Below are positions 33,146-42,467 of a stretch of 50,745 nt of DNA, in pieces. Each line of letters opens with the position of its first letter. Position 1 is the first letter of the stretch. Position numbers and translations under genes: made by a program. The DNA is from Eubacteriales bacterium. Its GTDB lineage: Bacteria > Bacillota > Clostridia > Lachnospirales > Lachnospiraceae. A model generated the notes under the pieces. It worked only from the letters and a program-made list of their open reading frames with translations, had not been told where the DNA came from and ran no database searches. Location of the stretch: assembly GCA_030524455.1 (NCBI GenBank), contig JAUNGT010000010.1, positions 28,287 through 79,031 on the forward strand, written 5' to 3'.

Positions 33146-33675
33146 GGCCTGCGCCTCCTTCTTTCCAGAAGCGTCTCCCTCAGGGAGCAGTATTTGTCCG
33201 CCGCGGTCACAATCCAGGCCTCCCGGCAGAGCGGGGGCTTCACCGTCAGGGGCCACATATGCTTTGCGATAATATCCCTCTCCCGCAGTGTCAGCGGATA
33301 TTCCCTGCTGGCGTTGGCCAGCGCCACGGCAGGATGATGAAATCCGTGCAGTCTTTTGTGGGAATGCTTATCGTGCCAGTCATACAGAAAATAGTCATGC
33401 AAAAGCGCGCCCCGCACCATCTCCTTTTCCTGAAACCGGATCCCCAGCCTCTCAAAAAAATGCTCTATCCGCAGGCTGCATTCCGCCACCCGCAGACTGT
33501 GCTGGTGCACCGACACCCGCCCGTGCTGCATAAAACGGTGGGTGCTCTTAAAATTATCCGACCGCAGAATGTCCGCCCCATGTCGCCTGACGTTCTCCCG
33601 CAGTCTTCTCCTGCGCTCCATATAGCGCCTGAACCGTTCCTTTGCCCTGTTCCTGTTTGCTTTCCTGTTCTCCAT
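33142..33675 (-). CDS. HD-domain phosphohydrolase
   Basis: A 177-residue cytoplasmic protein with a strongly basic N-terminus (MENRKANRNRAKERFRR) and an HD metal-dependent phosphohydrolase core. The sequence runs FMQHGRVSVHQHSLRV, then ALLHDYFLYDWHD with the His-Asp pair, HPAVALANASREYPL, and IIAKHMWPL. The start at 33675 has GGAGG nine bases upstream. A TGCTATACT extended -10-like sequence on the minus strand (33721–33729) lies just before. It overlaps the decarboxylase GTG and heads the HD–decarboxylase–pyk unit. The substrate is unknown. Confidence 0.85.
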   Translation of the reverse strand: MENRKANRNRAKERFRRYMERRRRLRENVRRHGADILRSDNFKSTHRFMQHGRVSVHQHSLRVAECSLRIEHFFERLGIRFQEKEMVRGALLHDYFLYDWHDKHSHKRLHGFHHPAVALANASREYPLTLRERDIIAKHMWPLTVKPPLCREAWIVTAADKYCSLRETLLERRRRRP

Positions 33676-33777
33676 TCCGGTCTTCCTCCGGGGATGCATA
33701 AAAAGCCGTCCCATGCCCATAGTATAGCATATTCTGTCAATCCTTACTACGAAAAAGTGGTTCAATCATCGTTATCG

Positions 33778-33982
33778 TAACAGTTCAGCCCGCGCCATTC
33801 GCACAGACGAACTCGTTCGTCTTGCGCGCATGACGCGCTTTCCGCCGCTTCGCGGCTCCCTGTGGAATAAGGCGGAACGCCGTTTCCTGCTCATCATCGG
33901 GCGCTCCCTCAGCCGGGAGCAACCGGCCAAAATTCGTGCAAGCACGATTTTGTCCGTTCACTCCCGGCTGGCTGAACTGTTA
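33778..33982. repeat. Hairpin-rich 205-bp non-coding element with 13-bp terminal inverted repeats
   Basis: TAACAGTTCAGCC (33778–33790) is the exact reverse complement of GGCTGAACTGTTA (33970–33982). Inside are several more inverted repeats: GACGAAC/GTTCGTC with a 2-nt loop, GCCGC/GCGGC with loop TTC, a 9-bp AGCCGGGAG/CTCCCGGCT pair enclosing a CGTGC/GCACG stem with near-complementary A/T flanks, and others. There is no credible reading frame. The right end supplies the TAA stop of the Rrf2 gene. It accounts for most of the gene-free stretch 33676–33979. It looks like a dispersed repeat (MITE-like) or a structured RNA; copy number cannot be checked here. Confidence 0.65.
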
Positions 33983-34411
33983 TATAACATAGTCATTTCC
34001 CGGTTGATGGCGGCTTGCCAGCTCCGCCACCGTTATTTTCTCCAGATAATCGCGGATCAGCTTATCCAGCCCTTCCCAGACGGCCAGGGTGGAGCAGCAG
34101 CTGTTTCGCTCGCAGCCCCGGGCGCCGTCCTCCAGGCAGGCCACAGGCGCCATGCTCCCCTCCGTCTGCTTTAAAATATCGTACACCGTATACTGATCCG
34201 CGGATTTTGTCAGCCGGTAGCCGCCGCCCTTGCCGCGCAGCCCCTCCAGCATTCCCGCCTTCGTCAGGGATTTCACGATGCTTTCCAGATATTTTTCGGA
34301 AATATCCTGCCGGTCCGCAATGTCCTTTAAGGGAATATATTTCCCGTTATTGTGCTCCGCCAGATCGATCATCACCCGCAGGGCGTATCTTCCTCTCGTT
34401 GAAACCATCAT
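33980..34411 (-). CDS. Rrf2-family (IscR-like) transcriptional regulator
   Basis: A 143-residue DNA-binding protein. The winged helix spans MVSTRGRYALRVMIDLAEH, IPLKDIADRQDISEKYLESI and LRGKGGGYRL. Three or four Cys near residues 100–115 (CLEDGARGCERNSCC) match the iron–sulfur ligand loop of IscR/CymR-type members. AGGAG precedes the ATG pair. It follows the HAD gene after 40 bp containing a small ACCGCC/GGCGGT hairpin. The usual iscS/iscU partners are not adjacent, so the regulon is unknown. Its stop codon falls inside the terminal repeat of the 205-bp element. Confidence 0.93.
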   Translation of the reverse strand: MMVSTRGRYALRVMIDLAEHNNGKYIPLKDIADRQDISEKYLESIVKSLTKAGMLEGLRGKGGGYRLTKSADQYTVYDILKQTEGSMAPVACLEDGARGCERNSCCSTLAVWEGLDKLIRDYLEKITVAELASRHQPGNDYVI

Positions 34412-34451
34412 TTTGCCGTCACTCCTCTCAAAATACCGCCCTGCGGCGGTC

Positions 34452-35225
34452 TCAAAGCTTTTTCAAAATATCCTCCACCGTGCCGGTCCGCAGAAAGCCT
34501 GCCTGCCCCCCGTATCCGGCCCGGTCCAGGGCAGAGCCCTCGATGATCCAGGAGCTGCCCACGAGCCTCAGCATGGGAAGATCATTAAAATTATCCCCGA
34601 AGGCGGCCGCATCCTCCGGGGCGATCCGCAGCGCCCGGCACAGATCCTCCATCCCGGTCCCCTTGTCCGCCGTCATAAAATCCAGCCATCGCTCCCCCGC
34701 CAGGGCTCCCTGAAACCAGACTCTCCAGGCATCCCCGAAGGAACTGTCGTACTTTGCCGCTCCGTCGTAGCAGTAGGCGGACACCTTGAGGATATCCTCC
34801 CGGATCTGCCCCGTATTCTCCACAATCGTCGTATTGTTTCCCACAAAATAGCGGATATGATCCTCGTAATCCTGACGCTTCGGCATCAGATAGCTGGTGT
34901 TTGCCCCGGAAATCAGCACCTCCATATTGTCATGCGCCTGAATGTCCCGGATCAGCTCCTCCGCCCTTTTTCGGGGCATGGGCCGCTTGGAAAGCACCTT
35001 CCCCTCCCGGTAAAGGATCGCCCCGTTTTCACACAGATAAACGATCTGATCCGCCACCGGCAAAAAGAGCTCCCGCAGGCTTTTGTACTGCCGGCCGCTG
35101 GCCGCCGCAAATAAAATCCCCTTTTCTTTCAGCCGCCGGATCTGCCCGAATACTCCCTCCGGGATCTGTCTGCCGCCGTTTTGCAGCAGCGTGCCGTCTA
35201 TATCGCTTGCCACCAGTCTGATCAT
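34452..35225 (-). CDS. HAD-superfamily Cof-type phosphatase
   Basis: A 257-residue cytoplasmic phosphatase. Motif I is LVASDIDGTLL (nucleophile Asp), motif II lies in GILFAAASGRQY, and the C-terminal motif has LRIAPEDAAAFGDNFNDLPML, all typical of the Cof/YidA subgroup that hydrolyses sugar phosphates or flavin phosphates. The cap domain lies in the middle. It has its own promoter and is followed by the Rrf2 gene. The substrate cannot be predicted. Confidence 0.93.
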   Translation of the reverse strand: MIRLVASDIDGTLLQNGGRQIPEGVFGQIRRLKEKGILFAAASGRQYKSLRELFLPVADQIVYLCENGAILYREGKVLSKRPMPRKRAEELIRDIQAHDNMEVLISGANTSYLMPKRQDYEDHIRYFVGNNTTIVENTGQIREDILKVSAYCYDGAAKYDSSFGDAWRVWFQGALAGERWLDFMTADKGTGMEDLCRALRIAPEDAAAFGDNFNDLPMLRLVGSSWIIEGSALDRAGYGGQAGFLRTGTVEDILKKL

Positions 35226-35270
35226 CTGTCCGCTCCCAATTCCTTTTTCTTCTGTCGCTTTCTGATTCCT

Positions 35271-35300
35271 ATAATACTATTCCAAAGGTAGGTTGTAAAG
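35271..35300 (-). promoter_or_regulatory. Candidate promoter of the HAD phosphatase gene
   Basis: Minus-strand TTTACA (35295–35300), 18-bp spacer, TATTAT (35271–35276). Confidence 0.5.
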
Positions 35301-35324
35301 AGGGCGTATCGCACAAATCAAAAG

Positions 35325-35344
35325 GCAGGCGCATCCGCCTGCCG
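35325..35344 (-). terminator. Terminator after the YczE-like gene
   Basis: GGCAGGCG (35325–35332), 4-nt loop, CGCCTGCC (35337–35344); TTTTGATTTG follows on the minus strand. Confidence 0.8.
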
Positions 35345-35363
35345 TAATGAAAGCAAAATTTTT

Positions 35364-36005
35364 TCAGGAATCCATCCCCGCCAGCCTGCGGGAGACATGT
35401 CTTGTAAAAAATGCGATGAAGGGGCCAAAGCCCAGCGCGCACACCAGCGTGCCCAGGCCCACCACGCCCCCGGCAAGCCAGCACACAAGCGAAGCCGCCG
35501 CGTCGTTGGAGATCCGGCACCAAAAATACGGTATCCTGGGCCAGCGCGCCGCCATGATCAGGGAAATACTGTCCCACGGCGCCACCCCCACATCCGGCGT
35601 CTGGTACATGGAAATCCCAAAGCTGGTCACGATCACCCCCACACAGACGATCACCACCCTCTGCCACAAAAGCTCCGGCGCGCCCCACAGAGCCATCCAG
35701 ATATTGTGGAAAAAGGTCACAATATACCCCAGAAAGCAGGCGTTCACCACCGTCCCGGCCCCGATCAGCCGCCGTCCGAAGGCAAGCTCTGCGCCGAACA
35801 GGACCAGATTAAAAAGCACCGCAAAATGCGCATAAGCAATCCCCACACATTCCGCCAGAGCCATCACCATCCCGCTGAAGGGATCTGTGCCCATCCCCGC
35901 CAGCTTGAAAATACTGATCCCCATTCCCAGAAAAATGTTGCCGGCCGTCATAACCAGGAGCCGTCTTGCCCCCACCCGTTTAAAATATCCCTTTAATACA
36001 TTCAT
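35364..36005 (-). CDS. YczE/YyaS-type integral membrane protein
   Basis: A 213-residue protein with about five hydrophobic helices. Signature-like stretches are LGMGISIFKLAGMGTDPFS near the N-terminus and GISMYQTPDVGVAPWDSISL in the middle, which recur in the YczE/YitT-related family. A cytosolic tail with HVSRR ends the protein. It begins two bases after the GH13 stop, so the two are co-transcribed. Function is unknown; some relatives influence export of peptide products, but nothing here supports that specifically. Confidence 0.85.
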   Translation of the reverse strand: MNVLKGYFKRVGARRLLVMTAGNIFLGMGISIFKLAGMGTDPFSGMVMALAECVGIAYAHFAVLFNLVLFGAELAFGRRLIGAGTVVNACFLGYIVTFFHNIWMALWGAPELLWQRVVIVCVGVIVTSFGISMYQTPDVGVAPWDSISLIMAARWPRIPYFWCRISNDAAASLVCWLAGGVVGLGTLVCALGFGPFIAFFTRHVSRRLAGMDS

Positions 36006-36007
36006 CT

Positions 36008-38152
36008 CTATTTAAACCAAAAATTCCTTCTTACCTTCTGTTTCTCCAGATACGGCCCCAGCTCATCCACATACTGCAAAATCATCGCGGAAGTCCTGGG
36101 CATCGTCACGCGGATCCGCCCGGCCTCCACCTCTGTCTCCTGCGGTCTGAGATCAAAGCCCTTTTCATCGGTCAGGATCAGCCGCTTCAGCACGGCCTCC
36201 CTGGGAATCCCCAGCTCCCATACCGACAGCTCCTGCGTCACCTCATGGTCGTTGTTGTTGAGCAGCACCACCGACTGACGGCTCCTGGTGAAACGGCCGT
36301 AAGCCAAAAAATTGTGCTCCGACGCCAGCCACTTGGTGGAACCCGTCTTAAACTCCCGGTTGTCCCGGTGAATGGCGATAATCTCCCGGTGGAAATCGAT
36401 CAGCTTATGATTCTCCTTCCCCCAGGGATAGGTCCTGCGGTTGTCCGGATCCGTAAAGCCGCACAACCCCGCCTCGTCCCCGTAATAAACGGTGGGCGCG
36501 CCGGGCCAGGTCATCTGAAGCACCACCGCCTCCATAAACACCGCCGGATTCACTCCCTGATTGGCTGCCTCCGGCCCCAGGCTGTTGGTGCGCCCCACCC
36601 GGTGGTTCGTCCGCGTCAGAAAGCGCGAGTGGTCATGATTGGAAAGCTCGTTCATGGCCGTCAGCCGGGAGGGCATCGCCAGATTCGCCCCGTGATAAGC
36701 CATCGCCCCGAAAAAGCTGTCCGCATTTCCTAAAAGATCCTGCCTGAAATCGTCGCTGTGCTTCTCCATCCCGGTCAAAAACCAGCTCACCGGCTCCATG
36801 AACGCGTCATAGTTCATCACCGTATCCCACTGGTCGCCCTGCAGCCAGGCGGAGGGATCCCCGTAATGCTCCGCCAGAATCAGCGCCTCCGGGTTCGCCT
36901 CCTTCACCGCCCGCCTGAATTTTGCCCAGAACCGGTGGTTGTACTCCGGCGAATGGCCCAGATCCGCGGCCACGTCCAGCCGCCAGCCGTCCGCGGAAAA
37001 GGGCGGCGACACCCACTTGCGGGCGATATTCAGGATATATTCCTCCAGCTGCCGGGAGCCCTCGTAATTGAGCTTGGGCAGCGTGTCGTGCCCCCACCAG
37101 CCGTCGTAGGTCGGGTTATAGGTGAACCGGTTCTCGTCATGGAACCGGAAAAAGCTGTGATACGGGCTGTCCGCCGCGATATAGGCGCCCTTCTCATAGC
37201 CGGGCTGGCTCTCGTAGATCCTCTCCCGGTCCAGCCACTTGTTGAAGGAGCCGCAGTGATTGAACACCCCGTCCAGGATCACCCGCATCCCCCGGCGGTG
37301 CGCCTCCTGCACCACCCGGATCAACAGCTCGTCGCTGGCCTTTAAATTTTCCGGATCCGTAACCCGCCGGATATAGCGCTCCGCCCTGGTATTATCCGTC
37401 TCCCAGTCCTCCAGGAGCCTCCCGCCGTCATGGACGATCCGCCCGTAATGCGGATCCACATGATCGTAATCCTGGCTGTCGTACTTGTGGTTGGAGGGCG
37501 ACACGAACAGCGGGTTAAAATAGATCACCTCGATCCCGAGCCGTTCCAGATAATCCATCTTATCCAGAACGCCCTGCAGATCCCCGCCATAAAAATCCCG
37601 CACGTCCATGGCGGACGGATAGCGGAACCAGTCCTCCGCGCGCAGGCTCTTGCCGCCGATATACTGATATTCATTTGTCATTACATCGTTGTCCGGGTCG
37701 CCGTTGCGAAACCGGTCCACATAAATCTGATACATCACCGCGCCCTTGGCCCAGGCCGGCGTCTCAAAGCCCGGGATCAGCACAAAGCTATAGTGCTCGT
37801 CGGGCCGCTTCACCGCTCCCCTGAAATCATAATAGCAGGTGATTGTCCCGGTCTGCACCTCAAAATACCAGCTGATCTTCTCGTCGTCGAGCTGCAGCTT
37901 CACCTCATAATAGTCAAACTGCTCGTCGGAGGATTCCTTGAACATCAGATGGCGCTGTCCCTTGCATACTAAAAAAACCCGGTCGATATTGCTTCTCTTG
38001 GAGCGAAAGGTGATCTTCACTCTGCTGTATGCAACTGGCTCGGCCGGTGTCACAAAATTTTCTGTTGTATCGCTGTAAAGCGCCCGCTTGCTGAATACGG
38101 GCCTCATTTCATTCAGGTACTGCTGGTCCTTGAACAAACGCTTAAAGTCCAT
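36008..38152 (-). CDS. Glycoside hydrolase family 13 (alpha-amylase/neopullulanase-like)
   Basis: A 714-residue cytoplasmic enzyme, without signal peptide, acting on alpha-glucans or maltodextrins. An N-terminal beta domain (residues about 35–130, CBM34-like) precedes the catalytic barrel, which starts at GAVMYQIYVDRF. Conserved regions follow: VILDGVFNHCG (region I), DGWRLDVAADLG with the nucleophile Asp (II), LILAEHYGD with the acid Glu (III) and ELSNHDHSRF (IV). The C-terminal beta domain holds YGRFTRSRQSVVLLNNNDHE. I use the ATG at 38152 (AGGGAG upstream) rather than a GTG at 38161 that overlaps that site. It is larger than typical cyclomaltodextrinases (about 580). It heads a two-gene unit with the YczE-like protein. 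Confidence 0.93.
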   Translation of the reverse strand: MDFKRLFKDQQYLNEMRPVFSKRALYSDTTENFVTPAEPVAYSRVKITFRSKRSNIDRVFLVCKGQRHLMFKESSDEQFDYYEVKLQLDDEKISWYFEVQTGTITCYYDFRGAVKRPDEHYSFVLIPGFETPAWAKGAVMYQIYVDRFRNGDPDNDVMTNEYQYIGGKSLRAEDWFRYPSAMDVRDFYGGDLQGVLDKMDYLERLGIEVIYFNPLFVSPSNHKYDSQDYDHVDPHYGRIVHDGGRLLEDWETDNTRAERYIRRVTDPENLKASDELLIRVVQEAHRRGMRVILDGVFNHCGSFNKWLDRERIYESQPGYEKGAYIAADSPYHSFFRFHDENRFTYNPTYDGWWGHDTLPKLNYEGSRQLEEYILNIARKWVSPPFSADGWRLDVAADLGHSPEYNHRFWAKFRRAVKEANPEALILAEHYGDPSAWLQGDQWDTVMNYDAFMEPVSWFLTGMEKHSDDFRQDLLGNADSFFGAMAYHGANLAMPSRLTAMNELSNHDHSRFLTRTNHRVGRTNSLGPEAANQGVNPAVFMEAVVLQMTWPGAPTVYYGDEAGLCGFTDPDNRRTYPWGKENHKLIDFHREIIAIHRDNREFKTGSTKWLASEHNFLAYGRFTRSRQSVVLLNNNDHEVTQELSVWELGIPREAVLKRLILTDEKGFDLRPQETEVEAGRIRVTMPRTSAMILQYVDELGPYLEKQKVRRNFWFK

Positions 38153-38454
38153 TCTCTGCACTCCCTTTTATACATCGATTCTATACTACAACACCGCAAA
38201 TAGCAAGCGGTAAATTCCGACAATATGCATGTTGCCGGTCACGGAGTAAACCGTAACGAAAAGGACAGCCCAGAGGCTGTCCTTTTCAGAGAAGGTATTT
38301 CTTCTTATGGGGTATAGCAAAAACTATATAATGTATTGGGGGGGGTTACAAATAGTATAGTACCAGAAACCTTTCCGTTTGTACATACTCGGAATTCACA
38401 AAATTCACAAAACCAAAGCTCTGTTTTTGTCGATTTTTACCAATGAGTTTTCCC
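38153..38454. other. Gene-free interval between GH13 and ftsH
   Basis: About 300 bp without a credible gene. It holds a hairpin at 38259–38286, a run of eight G (38338–38345), and two 9-bp tandem copies of AATTCACAA (38393–38410). Several TATACT-like boxes on the minus strand could serve GH13, but no convincing -35 was found. Confidence 0.6.
38259..38286. terminator. Bidirectional terminator hairpin downstream of ftsH
   Basis: AAAAGGACAGCC (38259–38270), loop CAGA, GGCTGTCCTTTT (38275–38286): perfect 12-bp arms with U-runs in either direction. It is about 170 nt beyond the ftsH stop. Confidence 0.75.
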
Positions 38455-40299
38455 TTATTTGTTCTCAAAGAAGGCTTCCGGCTCCCCGGACCGGAACAGG
38501 GCCTCAAACTCTGCCCGGTTGATCTTCTCCTTTTGCAGAAGGAGCTGGGCGCTTTTGTGCAGCACATCCAGGTGCTGCAGGATCAGATCCTTCGCCTGCG
38601 CGTAGCACTCGTCGATGATCCGCCGGATCTCCCGGTCGATCTCGCCGCTGACCAGCTCGCTGTGCGCCTTGGCATGGGCCAGATCCCGGCCGATAAACAC
38701 CTCGTCGTCGTCATCGTCATAGCAGATCACGCCCACATTCTCGGACATGCCGTAGCGGGTCACCATCTTCTTGGCGATCTGGGTCGCCTTCTTGATATCG
38801 CTGGAGGCTCCCGTGGTGATATCGTCAAAAATAATCTCCTCCGCGATGCGGCCGCCCAGGGAGACCATAATCTCCTGCTTCATCCGCCCCTTCGTCATGA
38901 ACATCTCGTCGCGCTCCGGCAGGGGCATCGTATAGCCCGCCGCTCCCACGCCCGTGGGAATAATGGAGACGGAATACACCGGCCCCACATCCGGCAGCAC
39001 ATGGAACAAAATCGCATGGCCGGACTCATGATAAGCCGTGATCTTTTTCTCCTTGTCGGAGATAATCCGGCTCTTCTTCTCCGTGCCGATGCCCACCTTC
39101 ACAAAGGCCGCCTTGATGTCCTCCTGGCTGATAAAGCTGCGGTTTTCCTTGGCCGCCACGATGGCCGCCTCGTTTAAAAGATTCTCCAGATCCGCGCCGG
39201 TAAAGCCCGCCGTCGTCTGCGCAATCTGCTTCAGATCCACATTGTCGCCCAGGGGCTTGTTCTTGGCGTGCACCTTCAGGATCGCCTCACGGCCGCCCAC
39301 ATCGGGCAGGCCCACGCTGATCTTACGGTCAAAGCGTCCCGGACGCAGAATCGCGGGATCCAGGATATCCACCCGGTTGGTGGCCGCCATCACAATGATC
39401 CCCTCGTTGACGCCGAAGCCATCCATCTCCACCAGCATCTGGTTCAGCGTCTGCTCCCGCTCGTCGTGGCCTCCGCCCATACCGGTTCCGCGCCGCCGCG
39501 CCACCGCGTCAATCTCGTCGATAAAAACGATACAGGGCGCATTTTTCTTGGCCTCCTCAAACAGGTCCCTCACGCGGGAAGCGCCCACGCCCACGAACAT
39601 TTCCACAAAATCCGAACCGGAAATGGAGAAAAAGGGCACGTTCGCCTCCCCCGCAATGGCCTTTGCCAGCAGGGTCTTACCGGTTCCCGGAGGCCCCTCC
39701 AGCAGCACGCCCTTGGGGATCCGCGCGCCGACCTTGGTAAACTTGGCCGGATCCTTCAGGAAATCCACGATCTCCTGCAGATCCTCCTTTTCCTCCTTCA
39801 GGCCGGCCACATCGCCGAGCGTAATTTTGGTATCGCCGCCCACACTCATCCTGGCCCGGCTCTTCCCGAAATTCATCATCCGCCCGCCGCCGTTTGCCTG
39901 CGCGTTCTGGGCGTTCATCATCATGAAAATCAGCAGCACACCGCCCACCATGATCAACGCCGGCAGAATCGAGGTCAAAAATACATTCTCGCCCTGCACG
40001 TCGCGCACCACGGGATCGATGCCCGCCTCCTTGAGCTGATCAATCACCGGATTGATGTCCGTCACCACCAGCGTCCAGTCTTCCCCGTTTTCCAGATTGA
40101 TCTGGACAGAGCCGGTCGGCACCTCCCGGTTCTGAATCACCATCGCCCCTGATACCTCTCCGGCGCTCAACATCCGGTCAAACTCCTCCTGCGTGACAGT
40201 ATTCTCCATCCGCCGCAGCGTTCCTGAAAACCAGAAGATCAGCAGGACGATGAGCATCAGGGAAATTATCAGATTCATTCCTCTGCCGTTTCTGTTCAC
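38455..40299 (-). CDS. ftsH: ATP-dependent zinc metalloprotease FtsH
   Basis: A 614-residue membrane AAA+ protease that degrades misfolded membrane proteins and regulators. Two membrane segments (about 8–25 and 107–127) flank the extracytoplasmic part. AAA motifs are [17 protein letters not shown] (Walker A), [16 protein letters not shown] (Walker B) and [11 protein letters not shown] (second region of homology). The zinc site is [12 protein letters not shown]. The start is GTG at 40299 with GGAGGATGCG upstream. It follows hpt by 36 bp, the conserved tilS–hpt–ftsH order. Confidence 0.97.
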   Translation of the reverse strand: MNRNGRGMNLIISLMLIVLLIFWFSGTLRRMENTVTQEEFDRMLSAGEVSGAMVIQNREVPTGSVQINLENGEDWTLVVTDINPVIDQLKEAGIDPVVRDVQGENVFLTSILPALIMVGGVLLIFMMMNAQNAQANGGGRMMNFGKSRARMSVGGDTKITLGDVAGLKEEKEDLQEIVDFLKDPAKFTKVGARIPKGVLLEGPPGTGKTLLAKAIAGEANVPFFSISGSDFVEMFVGVGASRVRDLFEEAKKNAPCIVFIDEIDAVARRRGTGMGGGHDEREQTLNQMLVEMDGFGVNEGIIVMAATNRVDILDPAILRPGRFDRKISVGLPDVGGREAILKVHAKNKPLGDNVDLKQIAQTTAGFTGADLENLLNEAAIVAAKENRSFISQEDIKAAFVKVGIGTEKKSRIISDKEKKITAYHESGHAILFHVLPDVGPVYSVSIIPTGVGAAGYTMPLPERDEMFMTKGRMKQEIMVSLGGRIAEEIIFDDITTGASSDIKKATQIAKKMVTRYGMSENVGVICYDDDDDEVFIGRDLAHAKAHSELVSGEIDREIRRIIDECYAQAKDLILQHLDVLHKSAQLLLQKEKINRAEFEALFRSGEPEAFFENK

Positions 40300-40335
40300 C
40301 GCATCCTCCTTCGGCCTAAGCCTCCTTTATAAGTT

Positions 40336-40860
40336 TCAATCGAACTTCACCACTCCGATGTAGGGAAGGTTCCGGTAGCGCTGGTCGTAATCCAGCCCGT
40401 AGCCCACCACGAATTCATCCGGGATCTGGAAGCCCGTGTAATCCACATGTACATCCACCACGCGGCGCTCCGGCTTGTCCAGAAGTGTGCACAGCGCCAT
40501 GCTCCTGGGGCCTCTGCCCTGGAGCATCTTGAGCAGATAGCTCAGTGTCCGCCCGGAATCCACAATATCCTCCACCACGATCACATCCTTATCCTTTAAG
40601 GACTCGTCCAGATCCTTCACGATCTTGATCACGCCGCTGGACTTGGTATCGCTGCCGTAGCTGGAAACGGACATAAAATCCAGGGACACCGGCACGGTGA
40701 TCCGCTTTGCCAGCTCGCACATAAAAAAGCTTCCGCCCTTTAACACGCACACCAGATGCACCTGTCTGCCCGCGTAATCCCTGCTGATCTGCTCTCCGAT
40801 CGCCTGAATCCGGTCGTCCACTTCCTTCTCCGTCAACATTACTTCAACTCTTTCCGCCAT
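40336..40860 (-). CDS. hpt: Hypoxanthine(-guanine) phosphoribosyltransferase
   Basis: A 174-residue purine-salvage enzyme transferring ribose phosphate from PRPP to hypoxanthine or guanine. VCVLKGGSFFMCELAKRI and the PRPP motif VIVVEDIVDSGRTL are intact, and the C-terminus has VVDVHVDYTGFQIPDEFVVG. The ATG at 40860 has AAGGAGG, which places a 17-bp overlap with the tilS end, the usual linkage. Confidence 0.97.
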   Translation of the reverse strand: MAERVEVMLTEKEVDDRIQAIGEQISRDYAGRQVHLVCVLKGGSFFMCELAKRITVPVSLDFMSVSSYGSDTKSSGVIKIVKDLDESLKDKDVIVVEDIVDSGRTLSYLLKMLQGRGPRSMALCTLLDKPERRVVDVHVDYTGFQIPDEFVVGYGLDYDQRYRNLPYIGVVKFD

Positions 40861-42379
40861 CCTGTTTCTCCTCCTTGGTATCCTTCGTCGCTGCAGACGC
40901 AAACTCCTCCCTGCAGCTTATCTCCATAATCACTGCCGTCCGTCCCGTCACCCGGTACGCCGTGCTGGTCCGGTATCCCGGCACCCACATAATATGCTGC
41001 CCGTCCGCCAGAAGCGGAAGGCTCTCCCGCTCGTTTGCCGGAATCTTCTCCCCGATCATATATTTTTTCAGGCTTTTGCGTGAAAAAGCATCGTCGATCG
41101 CAAGATAATCCCCGGTTCTGCGCGTCCGAAACACAACAGATTCTGTTATTTTATCATAATCAAACCATTTCGTATACTTCTTTCTGGGAATATTTTTCAA
41201 AAAATCCGCCGATTCCGCGCTCTTTCCCCCGGTCCCGCCAGGCCCCGCCAAAAAGCGCACGCTCACCTGCCCCAGTCCCGGCACGGACAATATCGCGTCC
41301 CCGGAGGGAAGAAAACGCTCCCAGCCGGAAGGCGACGGCAGAGAAACCGTCCTTGGGAGCGGGTCTGCCAGCCTCCGGAATACGATCCGGTCAAATTCCC
41401 TTGCGGCCTCCGCCCGGCAGGCGGGCAGGCAAAGCCTTTTCCCGCTCTGGCAATCCGGCTCTGCCAGATGCAGGGCCGCCTCCACATGCGCCGCCGTCAG
41501 GTCCCGGCCTGTGCCTGTCCGCAGCAGGCATTCCCGCACGATCTGCTCCCGCAGGAAGGGCTCCTCCCGGCAAAGCCCGGAAACCGACAGGACAAGCTCC
41601 CGGCCCTCCTGTTTTCGCAGCAGGCACCGCTCCAGCCCCTCTCGCGTGCATTTTCTGACAAAATCCGCCGTCCGCTCCAGCAGCGCGGCCTCCCGGGCAA
41701 GGTGCTCCCCTGCCCCTGCGCAGATCTCCCGCTCTGCGTAAGGCAAAAGGCGGAGGCGGATTTTGTTCCGGGTATAAATCTCCTGCCCGTTGGTGGCATC
41801 CGTTCGCCACCCGATCCCCTGCTCCTTTAAAAAGGCCTCGATCTCGTCCCTCCCCGTCTCCAGCAGAGGCCGTATGATCCGCGCCCCCGTCCGGGCAGCG
41901 CGCACCGGCCGGATGCCCGCCATGCCGTCCAGCCCGGTGCCCCGGAGCAGATGAAACAGAAACGTCTCCGCCCGATCGTCTCTGTGGTGCGCCACCGCGA
42001 TGCAGCCCCGCTCTCCCTCCGTCCGGTCCATCCGTCCAAGACAGCGCTCAAAGGCCTCGTAACGCGCCCCACGGCCTGCCTCCTCGCAGCCGATCCCTTT
42101 TTTTGCCGCGAGCTGCTCCACCGAAATTGTCTCCACCGTCAGCGGCACCCTCCACTCTGCGCACAGCTTCCGCACATAAGCCTCATCCTGGACAGCCTCC
42201 GCCCGCAGGCCGTGATTGACGTGCACCGCCTCCAGGTGAAGGCCCAGCCGTTCCCGCAGCTGTACCAGCACGAAAAGAAGGCAGACCGAATCCGGCCCGC
42301 CCGAAACGCCCACCGCGATATTTCCGTTGGAAGGCAGCATCCCGCACCGCCTCATGTAATCCAAAATTTTCTCCGTCAT
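40844..42379 (-). CDS. tilS: tRNA(Ile)-lysidine synthetase
   Basis: A 511-residue enzyme that converts C34 of the CAU-anticodon tRNA-Ile to lysidine, ensuring AUA decoding. The ATP-pyrophosphatase loop is IAVGVSGGPDSVCLLF near residue 25, followed by VHVNHGLRAEAVQDE, VAHHRDDRAETFLFHL and GTGLDGMAGI. The C-terminal third has the tRNA-binding TilS domain ending AYRVTGRTAVIMEI. The start at 42379 avoids a non-homologous N-terminal extension; its Shine–Dalgarno (CAGGGCAGG) is modest. Confidence 0.95.
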   Translation of the reverse strand: MTEKILDYMRRCGMLPSNGNIAVGVSGGPDSVCLLFVLVQLRERLGLHLEAVHVNHGLRAEAVQDEAYVRKLCAEWRVPLTVETISVEQLAAKKGIGCEEAGRGARYEAFERCLGRMDRTEGERGCIAVAHHRDDRAETFLFHLLRGTGLDGMAGIRPVRAARTGARIIRPLLETGRDEIEAFLKEQGIGWRTDATNGQEIYTRNKIRLRLLPYAEREICAGAGEHLAREAALLERTADFVRKCTREGLERCLLRKQEGRELVLSVSGLCREEPFLREQIVRECLLRTGTGRDLTAAHVEAALHLAEPDCQSGKRLCLPACRAEAAREFDRIVFRRLADPLPRTVSLPSPSGWERFLPSGDAILSVPGLGQVSVRFLAGPGGTGGKSAESADFLKNIPRKKYTKWFDYDKITESVVFRTRRTGDYLAIDDAFSRKSLKKYMIGEKIPANERESLPLLADGQHIMWVPGYRTSTAYRVTGRTAVIMEISCREEFASAATKDTKEEKQDGGKS

Positions 42380-42467
42380 CCTGCCCTGTCCTTTGCCTCT
42401 TTGTTCCTCCGTCCCGCCTTTTCTGCCTGCATTGTAACATGGCATTTATCTTCCCGTCCATCGCATT

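Noticed and set aside
33721..33740. TTGACA and TATACT ahead of the HD gene as a standard promoter
   Set aside because: They are only 8 bp apart on the minus strand, so they cannot form a normal -35/-10 pair; only an extended -10 (TGCTATACT) remains plausible.
38425..38445. TTTTTGTCGATTTTT near the ftsH end as a Spo0A box
   Set aside because: It departs from TTTGTCRAA at the last base, has no paired promoter and lies downstream of a housekeeping gene.
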